Assembly (NCBI GenBank): GCA_950022295.1
Contig: OX465600.1
Coordinates: 204,195,782-204,259,781, forward strand
Direction: 5' to 3'
Source of the DNA: Bromus sterilis
Lineage: Eukaryota > Streptophyta > Magnoliopsida > Poales > Poaceae
Length of the DNA: 64,000 bases
The number at the start of each line of letters is the position of its first letter. Within the stretch, counting starts at the first letter, position 1. Of this stretch, positions 40,629 through 52,390 are shown one piece after another. A program made the translations under genes and the position numbers. The notes beneath the pieces are model-generated. The model made no database searches, was not told where the DNA came from, and worked only from the letters and a program-made list of their open reading frames with translations.

Positions 40629-43408
40629 TTGTTGGAGAAAGGCTTCATCCGCCCTAGCTCATCGCCATGGGGTTGCCCCGTTCTGTTCGTCACAAAGAAA
40701 GATGGAACAGAAAGGATGTGCGTAGACTATCGCCCGCTAAATTTAGCGACGATCAAGAACAAGTATCCATTGCCCAGGATCAATGATCTTTATGATCAAC
40801 TTGCAGGATCCTCTGTCTTCTCCAAGATGGATTTGAGATTAGGTTATCATCAAATCAAGATCCGAAACGAGGACATTCCCAAAACGGCTTTTACTACTTG
40901 TTATGGTCTTTACGAGTACACCGTCATGTCCTTTGGTTTAACCAATGCCCCCGCCACTTTCTCACGCATGATGAATTCGATCTTCATGGAGTATTTGGAC
41001 CAGTTCGTCGTGGTTTACCTCGATGACATCCTTATATACTCGAAGAACAAAGAAGAACATGCCGAACACCTAAGGCTGGTATTGATGAAACTTAGAGAGC
41101 ATCGCCTGTATGCTAAATTCTCCATGTGTGAATTTTGGCTACTAGAAGTGACCTACTTAGGCCACAGGATTTCTGCAAAAGGCATTGCTGTGAATCCCGA
41201 GAGAGTTCAAGCCGTCCTTGACTGGACTCCACCTGAATCGGTTAAGCAAGTTAGAAGTTTTCTTGGCCCAGCCAGCTATTGCCGTCGCTTTGTCGAGAAC
41301 TTTTCTAAAGTTGCAAAGCCTCTAACTGAACTCCTCAAGAAAGATAAGAAATTCCTATGGACTCCCAAGTGTGAGGAAAGCTTTCAAGAGCTAAAAAGAA
41401 GATTGACTTCTGCACCCGTACTTGCACCTCCAGACACCAAAAAGGATTTCGAGATCTATTGTGATGCATCACGGCAAGGGTTAGGATGCATACTTCTGCA
41501 AGATCGACATGTGGTAGCTTATGCTTCACGCCAGTTGCGGCCACATGAAGAGAACTATCCTACCCATGACCTTGAACTCGCTGCCGTAGTTCATGCCCTA
41601 ACAACTTGGCGACATTTCCTCCTTGGTAACCGTTGCGAGATTTATTCCGACCACCAAAGCCTCAAATATATTTTCACCCAGCCAGATCTTAATCTCAGGC
41701 AAAGACGCTGGATTGAGTTGATAAAAGATTACGACGTAGTAATTTCTTACACCCCAGGCAAAGCCAATGTCATGGCTGATGCACTAAGGCGTAAGTTGTA
41801 TTGTAACAACCTCATGTTACAACAGTATCGACCACTTCTTCATGAGGACTTTCGCAAGCTCAACCTTGAAATTGTTCCTCATGGCTATCTTTCTACCTTG
41901 GTGGCGAAACCAACTCTTGAGGATCAAATCATAGTTGCCCAAAAGCGTGCACGAGGTGTTCGCCGAATCAAGGAGAACATTGCTAGCGGAGTTGCTAAAT
42001 GTTTCTCCACAGATAGCAAAGGAACGGTATTCCTTGAGAATCGTTTGGTAGTACCTAAGAATAAGGAACTAAGGCAACTCATCCTCAAAGAAGCCCATGA
42101 CACACCCCTCTCGATTAATCCCGGTAGCACAAAAATGTACCGAGATCTACGCCAGAGATTTTGGTCCACTAGGATGAAGAGAGACATTGCTCAATTTGTT
42201 GCCGAATGTGATGTTTGTCGTCGCATTAAGGCAGAACATCAAAGACTTGCTGGTACACTTCACCCTTTGTCTATTCCCGAGTGGAAATGGGACAAAGTCG
42301 GTATGGACTTCATCACCGACTTTCCAAAAACCCAGCAAGGAAACAATGCCATCTTCGTTGTCATAGATAGGCTTTCCAAAGTTGCTCACTTCCTTCCGGT
42401 TCGCGAGTCTATAACTGCTAGCCAGTTAGCGGACTTGTACATCTCTAGAATTGTATCCCTTCATGGTGTTCCTTTGGAAATCAATTCTGATCGCGGTAGC
42501 CTTTTTACCTCTAGATTTTGGGGAAGCTTTCAGAATGCTATGGGAACTCATCTCTCCTTTAGTACGGCTTTCCATCCTCAGTCTAGCGGTCAAGTCGAAA
42601 GGTTTAACCAAATTCTCGAAGACATGCTCAGAGCTTATGTTATCTCATTCGTAAAGAATTGGGAGAAGTCTCTTCCATTTGCCGAATTTTCTTATAACAA
42701 TAGTTTTCAATCTAGTCTGAACATGGCTCCTTTTGAACTCCTATATGGACGACGATGTCGAACACCTTTAAACTGGTCAGAAACCGGTGAAAGACAGTTC
42801 TTTGGACCGGACATGATCAAGGAAGCAGAAGAGCAAGCTCGCATTGTTCGTGATCAATTGAAAGCAGCCCAGTCTCGTCAGAAAAGCTACTATGATCGTC
42901 ATCATAGGCAAGAGAGCTACAATCTGTATGAGAAGGCTTACCCTCGGGTTACTCCTCTGAAGGGAACCCAACGTTTCGGTATCAAAGGCAAGTTGGCCCA
43001 CGTTACATCGGACCTTTCCGCATTATTGCTAAACATGGAGAAGTTGCCTACCAACTTGAACTACCTCCGCACCTCTCCCGAGTACATGATGTATTCCATG
43101 TGTCCCAACTCAAGCGTTGCTTCAAGGACCCCATCCGCGAGGTCGACCACGAAACGCTTGATCTCCAAGATGACCTTTCTTATCGAGAAAACCCCGTTCG
43201 TATTCTTGATTCTGCAGAGCGTGTCACTCGTCGTCAGAAGATTAGGTTTCTGAAAGTGCAATGGTCACACCACTCTGAAAGAGAAGCTACGTGGGAAAGA
43301 GAAGACCGTCTCAGTGCCGAGTACCCAACCTTCCTCCCGCAGACTTTTGAATCTCGGGACGAGATTCTGTTGAGTGGGGGCGAGTTGTCAGAACCCTCTG
43401 TTAGGTAA
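40629..43408 (+). pseudogene. pol: Tekay reverse transcriptase, RNase H, integrase, chromodomain-like end
   Basis: Reverse transcriptase carries CVDYRPLNLATIKNKYPLPR and VVVYLDDILIYSK, with catalytic YLDD at about 41016-41027. RNase H has FEIYCDASRQGLGCIL, AYASRQLRPHEENYPTHDLE and KANVMADALRR. Integrase has the CDVCRRIKAEHQ half of the zinc site, D in VGMDFITDFP, D in INSDRGSLF and E in SSGQVERFNQ. The second zinc His is Asn (codon 42117-42119). One base is missing near 43000, after GIKGKLA, so the C-terminal part (43100-43408) is in another frame. That part has HVSQLKRCFKDP, then the chromodomain-like PVRILDSAERVTRRQKIRFL, VQWSHHSEREATWERED and a tail. The stop lies inside the 3' LTR at 43406-43408. 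Confidence 0.92.
43371..43385 (+). other. Tekay polypurine tract
   Basis: TTGAGTGGGGGCGAGT lies directly before TGTCAG of the 3' LTR. It is the plus-strand primer site. The C-terminal pol frame reads through it (LLSGGELS). Confidence 0.8.
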
Positions 43409-46400
43409 TGTGCTAGGATCAAGTAACCTTGCATCATGTCAATTTTTCAAAGGAAATCAACTTCAAAATCCAAATGGGAGAAGGAACACCCCCCCAAATG
43501 AATTAATTCAAAAGGCCAGATAAAAATCTTCTCCAAAAATTCATGTTAGATTTTTGAAAAGTCTTATAAATGAGTGTGATCACATATCAAGTGATGTGGG
43601 ACCCATCCCATGCTCATAGATTTTTCAAATAATCAAACAGTGCCTTGGAATTATTGAAATACCCCTATTTGATTTAAAATTCAAATCTTTTGAATTTTAA
43701 AAATGTTGAAAGTTTATGAGTGGCTAGTCTATATTATCATGAGGCCACATAAAAGTTTTCAGCATTTAATAAAATGTTTAGCTATTTATTTTAGCTAAAC
43801 AGAACAAATGTCAGAAAAGAAAATTAGAAAAGAAGTCAGAAATCCTTACCTGGCGCCCAGGCGAAGTCAGCCCACCCCAGGCCAGCCGGCCCACAGGGGC
43901 AGGGGCGTCTTCTTCCCCCTCCCGCGCCTCCAAGATGCTCGGTGGAATGCCACCGAGCTAGCCGGAGACGACACGTCGCCGTCGAGGAGCTTCCAGGCCT
44001 CCCCGTGGCTTCTTCTCGCACTTGGAGACTCCCCGCAGCCTCCGCAGTCCATTCCCCCCGTCCACGAGCTCCCTCCCCTCCTTTCTCGCCCGTTTCGTCG
44101 TCGCCCGAGAAGAACGCCGGAGCGCCGTCGAGCCCCCGCGTGGAAACCGTGCCCTAGAGCTCAAGCCAGCAAGTCCACCGTGCTCCTCGTCGTCGTCTTC
44201 ATCGACCTGCGAAAGGAATCGAAGCAGGACGCCTCCACGAGCTCGCTAGCTTCGTCGTCTTCATCGCCGGCCGCCGAGGATCGACTTCAAATTCCGGCAG
44301 CTCCAGCGCCTCCCCGAGCAAGCCACCACTCCAGATAGATTCAGGGTGAGCTCACGGCCGGAACCCCTCACTTCTCCCCCTCGTTTGCTTCCTCTAGCCG
44401 GATCCGCCATGGACGCAGGAGCTCGTCGCCGCCATGGTCGTCGTCCTCCTCGCTCCAGTGCTCGTCGTGAACCCCCAGTGCACGCGTTTGACTCCTGCAC
44501 GTGCTAGCGTTCGAACGAGCCCCGAATCAACTCCAACCGTGCACCACAACGTCATCTACGACCCCGCCGGTTCTCTGTTTCCGCCGGAGTCGTCGCCGTC
44601 ATCGCTCCCGAGCTCCCCGTGACCCCTATTACTTCCGGACGACGCGGAAGACCTCCAGGAGCAAGCCGGTGCCCTCTGTTTCCCCTCCCGTGGCCCCTAG
44701 GCCATTCCGGCGAGTGCGCCGCCGTGGCCAGGCCACCGGCGTCAAGCCGCCGGTGGGTTAGCCCTTAAGCACTCGGGTAATGACCTCCTGGGTCACTGAC
44801 CAGTGGGCCCAGTGGCTTAATTAAGCCACTGGATTAATTTAACCCACGGGTTAAATTAACCCAGTCATTGACACCCTGGACCCACATGTCAGCTGATGCA
44901 ATAAATCATTTTATGAATTTCCAGAAAATCAAAATGAATCAAAAGAATTCCAGAAATTCCAGAAAATACCCCAAACTTTGGAAATTCATACAAAATTCAT
45001 ATTAACTCCAAATTGGACAAATAATATATGAAAAATGATCAGGAGAAAATTATCTTTCCAAATATGCAACTTTCAACTCTGTTTGAGTTGAATTTAAAAT
45101 GTGATCAGTAGCATTTGCTAATTGAATTAAATGAAATTAAATCAAATTCAAATCAAATATTTTTGCAACTTGAACCATAGCAACATGCTACATTTCAATC
45201 ACACATCAGAGGCATATCATACACATTTCCAAAAGGTTCAAAATGATCAAACTATGTCACATGCAACTTGGTTAATTTGAATTCAAATCTGGAGTTTGAA
45301 TTTGCAATTCAATTTGCAATATACTCCATTTAAATGGAATTCTCAACACATCAGTATCATGAACATCACCCTTTCAATCTTATTCATGTGATTGTGCATT
45401 GTACATTATGTTGATCCTATGATTGTCATGTTGCTGATAGACGTGGAGCCGGAACCCGAGGTCACCCCCTTCGTTGAAGACCCCGAACCCGAACCTCATC
45501 AGCAAGGCAAGCAAACCCCCATTGATCATGTTGATAAAAATCCCACTTCCCTCTCATGTCTCGCTTATGCATTGTTTAGGATGATCACCATGCTTCGTTT
45601 CTACCGCATAGAAGAACCCATTCCTTTTCATGACCTATCATTTTGTCACAGTAGTAAGCAAACCACAATCCTAGCAAATGTAGGAGTTGTTTGATATCAT
45701 GTGGCCCCTGCAATGTTATCGCTTATTGCATGTTTAGTATGATACCATGTTGTTACTGTGATGTGAGTCGGGATGGGAATGATCATGTTGATGATAGTAG
45801 AAAAGTGTTGGTGAATCGACCCTTATACAAGGTGAACGATGAGAGGCTGTGTAGGAGTACACGGTGGGTTGTCTCGTTGAACACCGCCCTAGTACGAGTT
45901 CTTGTGTGGTGATCCAAGATGAAGAGTACAACCACACATTGGGCTCACTGACCCCTCTCAACTTATTAACTCAACCCTTTCGATGTCCAGATGTCGCAAT
46001 AGTTCGGAGTTCTGGTAGGTCTGTGGCCTGGATGCTAAGTGAGAGAACGGCTCATCCGAGACCGGCTTATGCAGCACGCACACATCACTTGGGTCCACTT
46101 CGGTAAACCGGCCGGGTTCACGATTGTGGTAACCAACCCAAGTAGGCGGCTTTCTCGGACTAGATCGGCTATGAGGTAACAGTTGTGGTGAGCATCCTCG
46201 CTGGCACCCCTTGAATGGTGTCGAGATCAAAGGAGGTAAATGATGATCATGTGTGTGTAGCGGTACACCCTTGCAAGGTTAACAAAACTATTCGAATAGC
46301 CGCGTCCGCGGTTATGGACTCCTTGGAAAGCTTAGCTTGATTATTATATAACTTGAACTGGATACTTCTAAAACACACCAAGATAAGTGTGAGTGCTATG

Positions 46401-47429
46401 GCGTGCTTTCTCGTGGGGAAGTCGAGGAAGGCACCATAGTGGTGTATTGATTGGAGAAAGTAGTGGACTCGTGTACGCTTCTTACCTCAAGTCTGGTACT
46501 CGTAGTTCAGGATTAGCCAAGTCAAAGCTGGCACTTCTGCAAGTGAACCCCACCTCCCTTTACCTTGATAGATATGCATGAGTAGTATAGCTCCTATGTA
46601 AGTCTTGCTGAGTACGACTTTGTACTCACGTTTGCTTAATCTATGTTTTAGATGATGCCACTCACCCCGAAGGTGGCTTCTTCATCGAGCTGGACGACTG
46701 AAGACCAACTAGTCTAGTCCCAATCAGACGACTGGTTCCCTCGTGGAGGGCTTTTTGTTTAAATAAGGCTTCTTAAGCCATTTGTTAAACTTGTCTGTAC
46801 TCAGACATAATTTTCTTCCGCTTGTAATGTAATGTTGGATCACATGTATGTGATCTCTGTGTGCACTCTATTAGAGTTATCAATAAAATTGTACACTTTG
46901 TAGAGAATTGCAATGGTACCTGCTGTTCATACAAGGCATGTGTGCTGCGTGTATGTTTATAACATGCATGTCTTTGTATGGGTTTTCGAGACCTTAGTTG
47001 TGTTCTGGATGGCGGTCTTTCATACACCAAGTGGCCCTTAGATGTGCGCAGCTTGGGGCATCGCGATGCGATTTCTCGAGACTCCGTCTTGTGCACACTT
47101 TGTGGTATGATCGAGCCCGCCCTAGACCCCGACTAAGTGATCAGGCTGGATTAAGTCTATGTAAGAGTTTTGAGATAGTCGGTAGTATGGTTGAGGCGAC
47201 TTGTCTTTGAATATGGGAGTTCACCACCCATATCATTTGACTTGTGTGCGGACGATGAGGACCCATCTCAGTTGATCATCCGGCCTGGATGGGATGCCCC
47301 TCACGTACGATGCTTTCCGAGAATGTTCAGTGCTTGGCCTTGTCTACTTAGACAAGTGGGTGCGGTTCTCGGCTCTCCATATGACTATGTCTTAATTGTA
47401 CTTGCATACGCTAACCCCGGGTCCCGACA
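43386..47429 (+). repeat. Tekay 3' LTR, copy D
   Basis: This copy is 4044 bp and colinear with copy C. The main difference is an indel near 44137-44195, where D carries an extra stretch with GTGGAAACCGTGCCCTAGAG that is missing from C, which instead has CGTTTCGTCATC. Acidic segments 1 and 2 lie at 45441 and 46652. Acceptor-like sites at both are conserved. Confidence 0.95.
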
Positions 47430-47434
47430 CACGA

Positions 47435-47880
47435 ACACCCGGCGGATCACGAGAAAATCTTCAGAATCTCAAGAAGGAAGAGGCACGCCGGATCTAGAAA
47501 ACTCACGGTTAGAGAGCAGCTAGCGGGACCCTGCACGATCCATAGCTTCGAGGATGACTAGGGACGCGTCAGGTCAGGTCACACTTTGGGAGACTGCCAC
47601 CTGTTCAATGAGCTAGCCGACGACCTCAAGAAGGAGAACCAGAAAGAAGACAGGCGCAACCGGCGACCCGAACAATCGCCGCCCTCAAGCCCGGAAGGAC
47701 GTCGCAGCCCGATGCAAGGACAGGTGCTCATGATCCAAGACGGAAGGGTGCCACAAGAACAACGCGACGCCTACGCCCTGCAAGCTAGAGTAGCCGAGAG
47801 CATAAATATAGTCGAAGTCTACCAGCATCACGTTCTCACAGGACGACCATCCACCTGCAGTCCCAAGACCGGGGCACGCG
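47435..47880 (+). pseudogene. gag: Tat2 gag, C-terminal part
   Basis: Past the Tekay element the Tat2 frame resumes with EHPADHEKIFRISRRKRHAG, VREQLAGPCTIHSFEDD and a stop. After a frame change come GDCHLFNELADDLKKENQKE, an Arg/Pro-rich stretch and DAYALQARVAESINIVEVYQ. The Cys/His block matches that of Tat1. At least one stop and two frame changes are present. Confidence 0.75.
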
Positions 47881-48999
47881 CCCCTGGTGCTCGATGCACA
47901 AATCGGAGGGTACCACATGGATAGGGTCTTCATGGACGGAGGCAGTAGCATGAATATCATCTTCACCAGCACCCTGCAAAAGATGCTGATCCCACGATCA
48001 GTATGGAAGAAATCGAGCACCGTGTTACACGGGGTAGTCCCAGGAGAAGCAGCCACATCCCTCGGAGTCATCGAACTTGAAGTTGTCTTCGGCAACCGAC
48101 GCAACTTCAAAAAATAACGTCCTCGAGTTCGAAGTACTCGACTGGCAATCGCAGTATCACGCCATATTGGGACGACCAGCATTCGCGCAGTTCATGGCGG
48201 TTCCACACTACGCCTACCTCAAGTTCAAGATGCCAGGATCAACGGGGGTCCTCACGATCAACGGAAGCTTCATCAAATCAGATCAATGCGACCGTGACGT
48301 TCACAAAATCTCCGACACATTCGGAGCCGAACAAGAACTCAGAGAAATAGTCATGGTGACGGACAAGAGTACCTTCCCATTGGTGAGCCGAAGAGAATCT
48401 AAGGAGTACGGACGCGACTTCAGCATCGACAGCGACACAGTCACTTACCAAGTGCACCCGACGGACCCGGAGAAAACAGTCCGCGTGTACGCCCACCTAC
48501 CTACCAAATAAGTGGGAAATATTCGCGTGGTGCCTAGCCGACATGCCTGGAATACCACGCGAATTCGCGGAGCACGCCCTACACATCAAGAAAAACACGA
48601 AGCCGGTGAAGCAAGCACTGAGACGATTCTCGGAGCCCAAGCGCAGAGCAATCGGAGAGGAAGTCAACCGGTTACTCGACCCCCAGTTCATCTGAGAAAC
48701 GAAGAAAGCCACCTGGATAGCCAACCCAGTGCTGGTGCCCAAGAAAGACACGAACGTGTTGCGCATGTGTATCGACTATGGACCAGTCAATAAGCATTTG
48801 CCGAAGGACCACTTCCCCCTGCCTAGAATCGATCAGATAATCGACTCGACAGCAGGGTGCGATCTACTCTCCTTTCTTGATGCCTACTCAGGATACAACC
48901 AGATCAGGATGAAGGAAGAAGACGAAGAGCACACATCGTTCATCACCCCCTATGGCGTATTCTGCTACAGGACCATGCCCTTCGGGCTCAAGAACGCAG
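47881..48999 (+). pseudogene. pol: Tat2 protease and 5' part of reverse transcriptase, truncated
   Basis: Protease is at 47887-48117: LDAQIGGYHMDRVFMDGGSS and SVWKKSSTVLHGVVPGEAAT. After a frame change 48077-48511 carries YHAILGRPAFAQFMAVPHYA. A small deletion near 48508 and a frame change lead to FAWCLADMPGIPREFAEHAL, then PQFI, a TGA at 48693-48695 where Tat1 has CGA, then VLVPKKDTNVLRMCIDYGPV and MPFGLKNAE. It breaks off at 48999, before the catalytic YVDD. Confidence 0.87.
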
Positions 49000-50390
49000 A
49001 GGCAATTAAAGGATTTGGTACTGTTCTGCCCTAAACCATATTTTATGTTGGTTAACAACAACAAACAATAGCATAAAAACAAAGTATGAATTCTAATCAA
49101 GATACATGTAAAGAACACTCCAAACGGAGTTACGGTTAAAAAGATACAAACAATACAAGTTATGCACACAATCTGCCAACATCAGGAAGCACACTTTAGA
49201 GCAACAAATAAACAAGAAAAATGTTGTAAACATGCACAAAAATGATATGCAACTAAAGTATACATGGCAGACATGGCATGGCAAAAGGAATCAAGCAAAA
49301 AGGCATCATGGTTCACTAGTTGTAAGCAACACAAAAAGCTATAAAACATTACTGGTCAAGGATTTAGTGAAAATCAGGAAAACAGGGCAGAAACTGTTAT
49401 TTTCATGCTGTATAAACAGGGGTAAAACTATATGCAAAAGTGCAGAAACATGACATAGCAATATATGTGCATGAACTAGACATGATGGTGATCAGGTACA
49501 AACAAGAATCAAGGTCGTAGGCATCACATATCAAAAGATATTCAGCATGCAACATGGCATCGGAAAGTTACAAACTTAGTGAAAAACAGAGGTGGCTTTC
49601 AAAAACTGCGGGATATCAACTTTGGAGCTAAACATATCTATGACCAGAAATGAAAACATGACAATGCAATATATATAATGGAAGTAGACATGGCATAGAT
49701 CAAAATGACATATTGTAATGCTCAATAGGATGCACGGTTAAAAAGATATAGGGCAGCAAAGTATCAACTTTATATAAACAACAACACACTAACACCAGGG
49801 TAGCTACTTTGGGCGATGAAACAAACATCATGCAGCAGGCAAATATGACATGTGAATGCATAGCATTGAAGTAGACATGATGCTTAACAATATGCAACAA
49901 TAATTAATAGCAAAGGCCTCATGGATGTGTCGCAATCATCAATCAAAGTTGCAATAAAATAATAACAGCAGCACTTAACAGGAACTAATAGCAATCAACA
50001 GTCTGATGCCCACTTCAACGGTGATTAAGAACATAAAGATGGCCTCAAATAAAAATTCTCACAAAAGATGAATTGAAGTACACACAAAACAAAACAATTT
50101 TCCTTTTGGTCGCAACGTCATCCGAGCTACGGTTTACTCACAAACTTCAACGCAAAGCAACATCGGCAACACATTATCACCAGACTTAGAGAAAAAAAAG
50201 CAGCAGGAAATAAAAGGGCGCTCGAGCCTGACCCATGGGCCTGGCCCATCTTGGCAGAGGCGGTTAGGAGGCTGGCTCGGCTCTAGCTGCCGGCTGGGCC
50301 TCGGGCCGAGGCGCTTGGAGGCCGGGGTCACGGGCCGAGGGGGCGCGCGATGGGGCAGACCAGGAGAAGACACGGTGGCACGGAGATAAC
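49000..50390. repeat. Unclassified AT-rich dispersed repeat, perhaps a long-LTR fragment
   Basis: No coding content is seen. The left part is AT-rich, with phrases that recur inside it: ACGGTTAAAAAGATA near 49132 and 49735, and GTAGACATGGCAT/GAAGTAGACATGATG blocks. The right part, 50210-50390, is GC-rich (GGGCCTCGGGCCGAGG). An AT-rich body followed by a GC-rich block is the layout of the minus-oriented long LTRs elsewhere in the window (56914-61181), so a fragment of a further long-LTR Gypsy family is the best guess. Confidence 0.35.
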
Positions 50391-51821
50391 TCTTAGTTTT
50401 GATGCTTATCTTTTTAAGAGCCTTTGTTTAGTTTATTTCTTGAACTCTCTTGAGTCTTCATGTTTATATTGTTTAGAGAGTTAGCCCGTTGCACTAAGTT
50501 GATTGTCTTGACTTGAAGTAGGTAATTGAGGTTGCTATTCAATTGTAGTAGTAACTCGCAATGGTTTTGAGATATTTTTTTGAGTAATGTTTGAACTTTT
50601 GGTGTCAAGAGATTTTTCCTATTAGTGATAGATTTCGTATTTTGGGCAATCCGTGTTTATCTTTGAAAACTACAAAAAACTAGTTGAGAACTTTAGCTAC
50701 TAGATGGATGACTAATCTTTGGAGGATTCGGATATTAGAGTCACTCACATACCATGAGTCGAGGATGCGCAAGGATAACCAAACCCCCATACACTCCTCC
50801 TCGGGGTATTTGTCTCTTTGTGAACCACCTGATTAGATTGAGAGTTACCGATAATAAGTGCATGAGTTCTTCGTACTAATGTGAGTATTCGAAATTTGAC
50901 ACTTCCACATTCCCATATTTTGCTGGCCTCTTTAGTACTGTGCATTGCCCTTTTCTCATCTCGAGAGTTGGCGCATACTTCGTCGGTGCATCCAAAACCT
51001 TGGCATGATACGCTCTGTCATCATAAACTTCCTTATATTCTTCCTCAAAATAGCCACCATACCTACCTATCAAGGCATTTTCATAGCCTTCCCAAGATAT
51101 ATTGTCATGCAACATCCACCTTCTTCTGACTTGATCTTAATGACATACATGTTCCTGCTACACTGGCAGAGGCATATATTGCATACATCATGATAACTTC
51201 TTCTTCTTAATGATGAGTACTTTTGTAAAGTGTGAAAGATCTCCTATACTCCTTGTAAAATAGATTTTTGCCCCTAAAGTGAGTAAAAGATCCCAAAGAG
51301 AACAAATTAAAAGATCCCAAAAAGGACAAATGAGAGATAAATAAAAAGAGCCATTGAGGCCACACAAAATACAAAAAAAAGAGAAAAATAAAATAAAAAA
51401 GATAAAAGAGGGCGGAAAGTACCTATATGAGCACGAGCATACATGCGATTTTTATCTCCATCTCACGTTCACGTCCAGATTCGAACTACACGCTGTATAC
51501 AAGGAAGTATATCCATTCATATTTGCAGGAACCTCTGTGCGCTGGCCCACCTTTTCCATCGTGGGCACGGCGTGCCATGGCTCGTCTACAGTTTCACGTG
51601 ACGGTGTTCATCAGTGCAAAATTATTACTTCTACCTCAGTTCCTCTACATGATTCATTGCCTCATCAGTCACCTTTCCTTCTTCAGTATTAATTCGATCA
51701 GCCGTTGGTAGCAAACAAGAGTTTTGTCCCATAGCTTTCTCCTCTGCTTTCATCGGCAGTGATCGGATCGTTCCTCTAATCCCTTGCCCAGATTGTTTAG
51801 GCAATGCCCATGATGTTTTAT

Positions 51822-51944
51822 GCAAATCACCATGACACAAAAGCAAACACGTCTCTGTACCGCTGATAGGAGACAGTGTTTCCGATTTCAATGTCTTAAG
51901 CCAATCACCAGGACACAACAACGAACACATCCGTGTACCGCTGA
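51822..51944. repeat. Imperfect direct duplication, two copies about 78 bp apart
   Basis: CAAATCACCATGACACAAAA (about 51823) and CCAATCACCAGGACACAACA (51901) start two blocks. Both continue to CGTGTACCGCTGA or CTGTACCGCTGA. It is a local tandem duplication in non-coding sequence. Confidence 0.75.
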
Positions 51945-52246
51945 CTCATACATCATTCAGATAGCGTTAGAAATGAGCCAAATTAAAGAGAAGTGAATGT
52001 TTATTTCCACTACAGAATTGAATAATTGGCCGTATATGCACAATCATTGCAAGCGCACGTAGATCATATGCTTATTTTCCTTGTAAAGAATAAAGCTGAA
52101 GGATATTTTCTGAAGCTGGACATGAGATTTAACGCATCGAATTGTTAACTCAAACAGTTCATTTCAAAATTCAAATGGAAAAATGCAATAAGAAAGATTA
52201 GTGGTGGAAGCTGAAATCATAAGAACCAGGTAGTCATATAATATAC

Positions 52247-52390
52247 TTTGCTACTACAGTAAGAAATAAAAATTAACTCGGTTAAGTTTATATGAAAACC
52301 TGTCAGATAAAAGAGTAGTTTGCTACTACAGTAAGAAATAAAAATTCACTCGGTTAAGTTTAAATGAAAACCTGTCAGATAAAAGAGCAC
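52247..52390. repeat. 72-bp tandem duplication
   Basis: The unit TTTGCTACTACAGTAAGAAA and following bases to AAAAGAGTAG occurs at 52247-52318 and 52319-52390 with only a few differences. It is therefore recent relative to the surrounding decay. Confidence 0.92.

Larger units (their letters stand above)
33385..47429 (+). mobile_element. Complete Tekay-type chromovirus (Ty3/gypsy), plus strand
   Basis: The element is 14,045 bp, with LTRs of 4007 bp (33385-37391) and 4044 bp (43386-47429), a 5-bp duplication, an initiator-Met-type primer-binding site and a G-rich polypurine tract. Internal order is an extra ORF (about 37811-38590), gag, protease, reverse transcriptase, RNase H, integrase and a chromodomain-like C-terminus. 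The chromodomain and pol motifs place it in the Tekay/Del chromoviruses. The LTRs are nearly identical apart from scattered substitutions and one indel of about 36 bp near 44140, so it is the youngest large insertion here. Two stops, a frameshift and a mutated integrase zinc site make it non-autonomous. Confidence 0.95.
33380..47434. other. Target-site duplication of the Tekay element (cacga)
   Basis: cacga occurs at 33380-33384 and 47430-47434, exactly outside TGTCAG and CCCGACA. The join restores the Tat2 gag frame. Confidence 0.97.
32285..48999 (+). mobile_element. 3'-truncated Tat-lineage element (Tat2), plus strand, split by Tekay element
   Basis: A 443-bp 5' LTR (32285-32727) is followed by a primer-binding site, gag to 33384, the 14-kb Tekay insertion, then gag end, protease and the start of reverse transcriptase up to 48999. 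There the sequence leaves the family after AAGAACGCAG. It is close to Tat1 but in the opposite orientation. RNase H, integrase and the 3' LTR are gone, so the right target-site duplication cannot be seen. The left flank is tactc. It lies inside the Sirevirus gag. Confidence 0.88.

Noticed and set aside
50876..51115. 79-residue minus-strand frame with Tyr/Glu-rich sequence
   Set aside because: It lies opposite a conserved non-coding Athila-like block and shows no domain; likely a chance frame.
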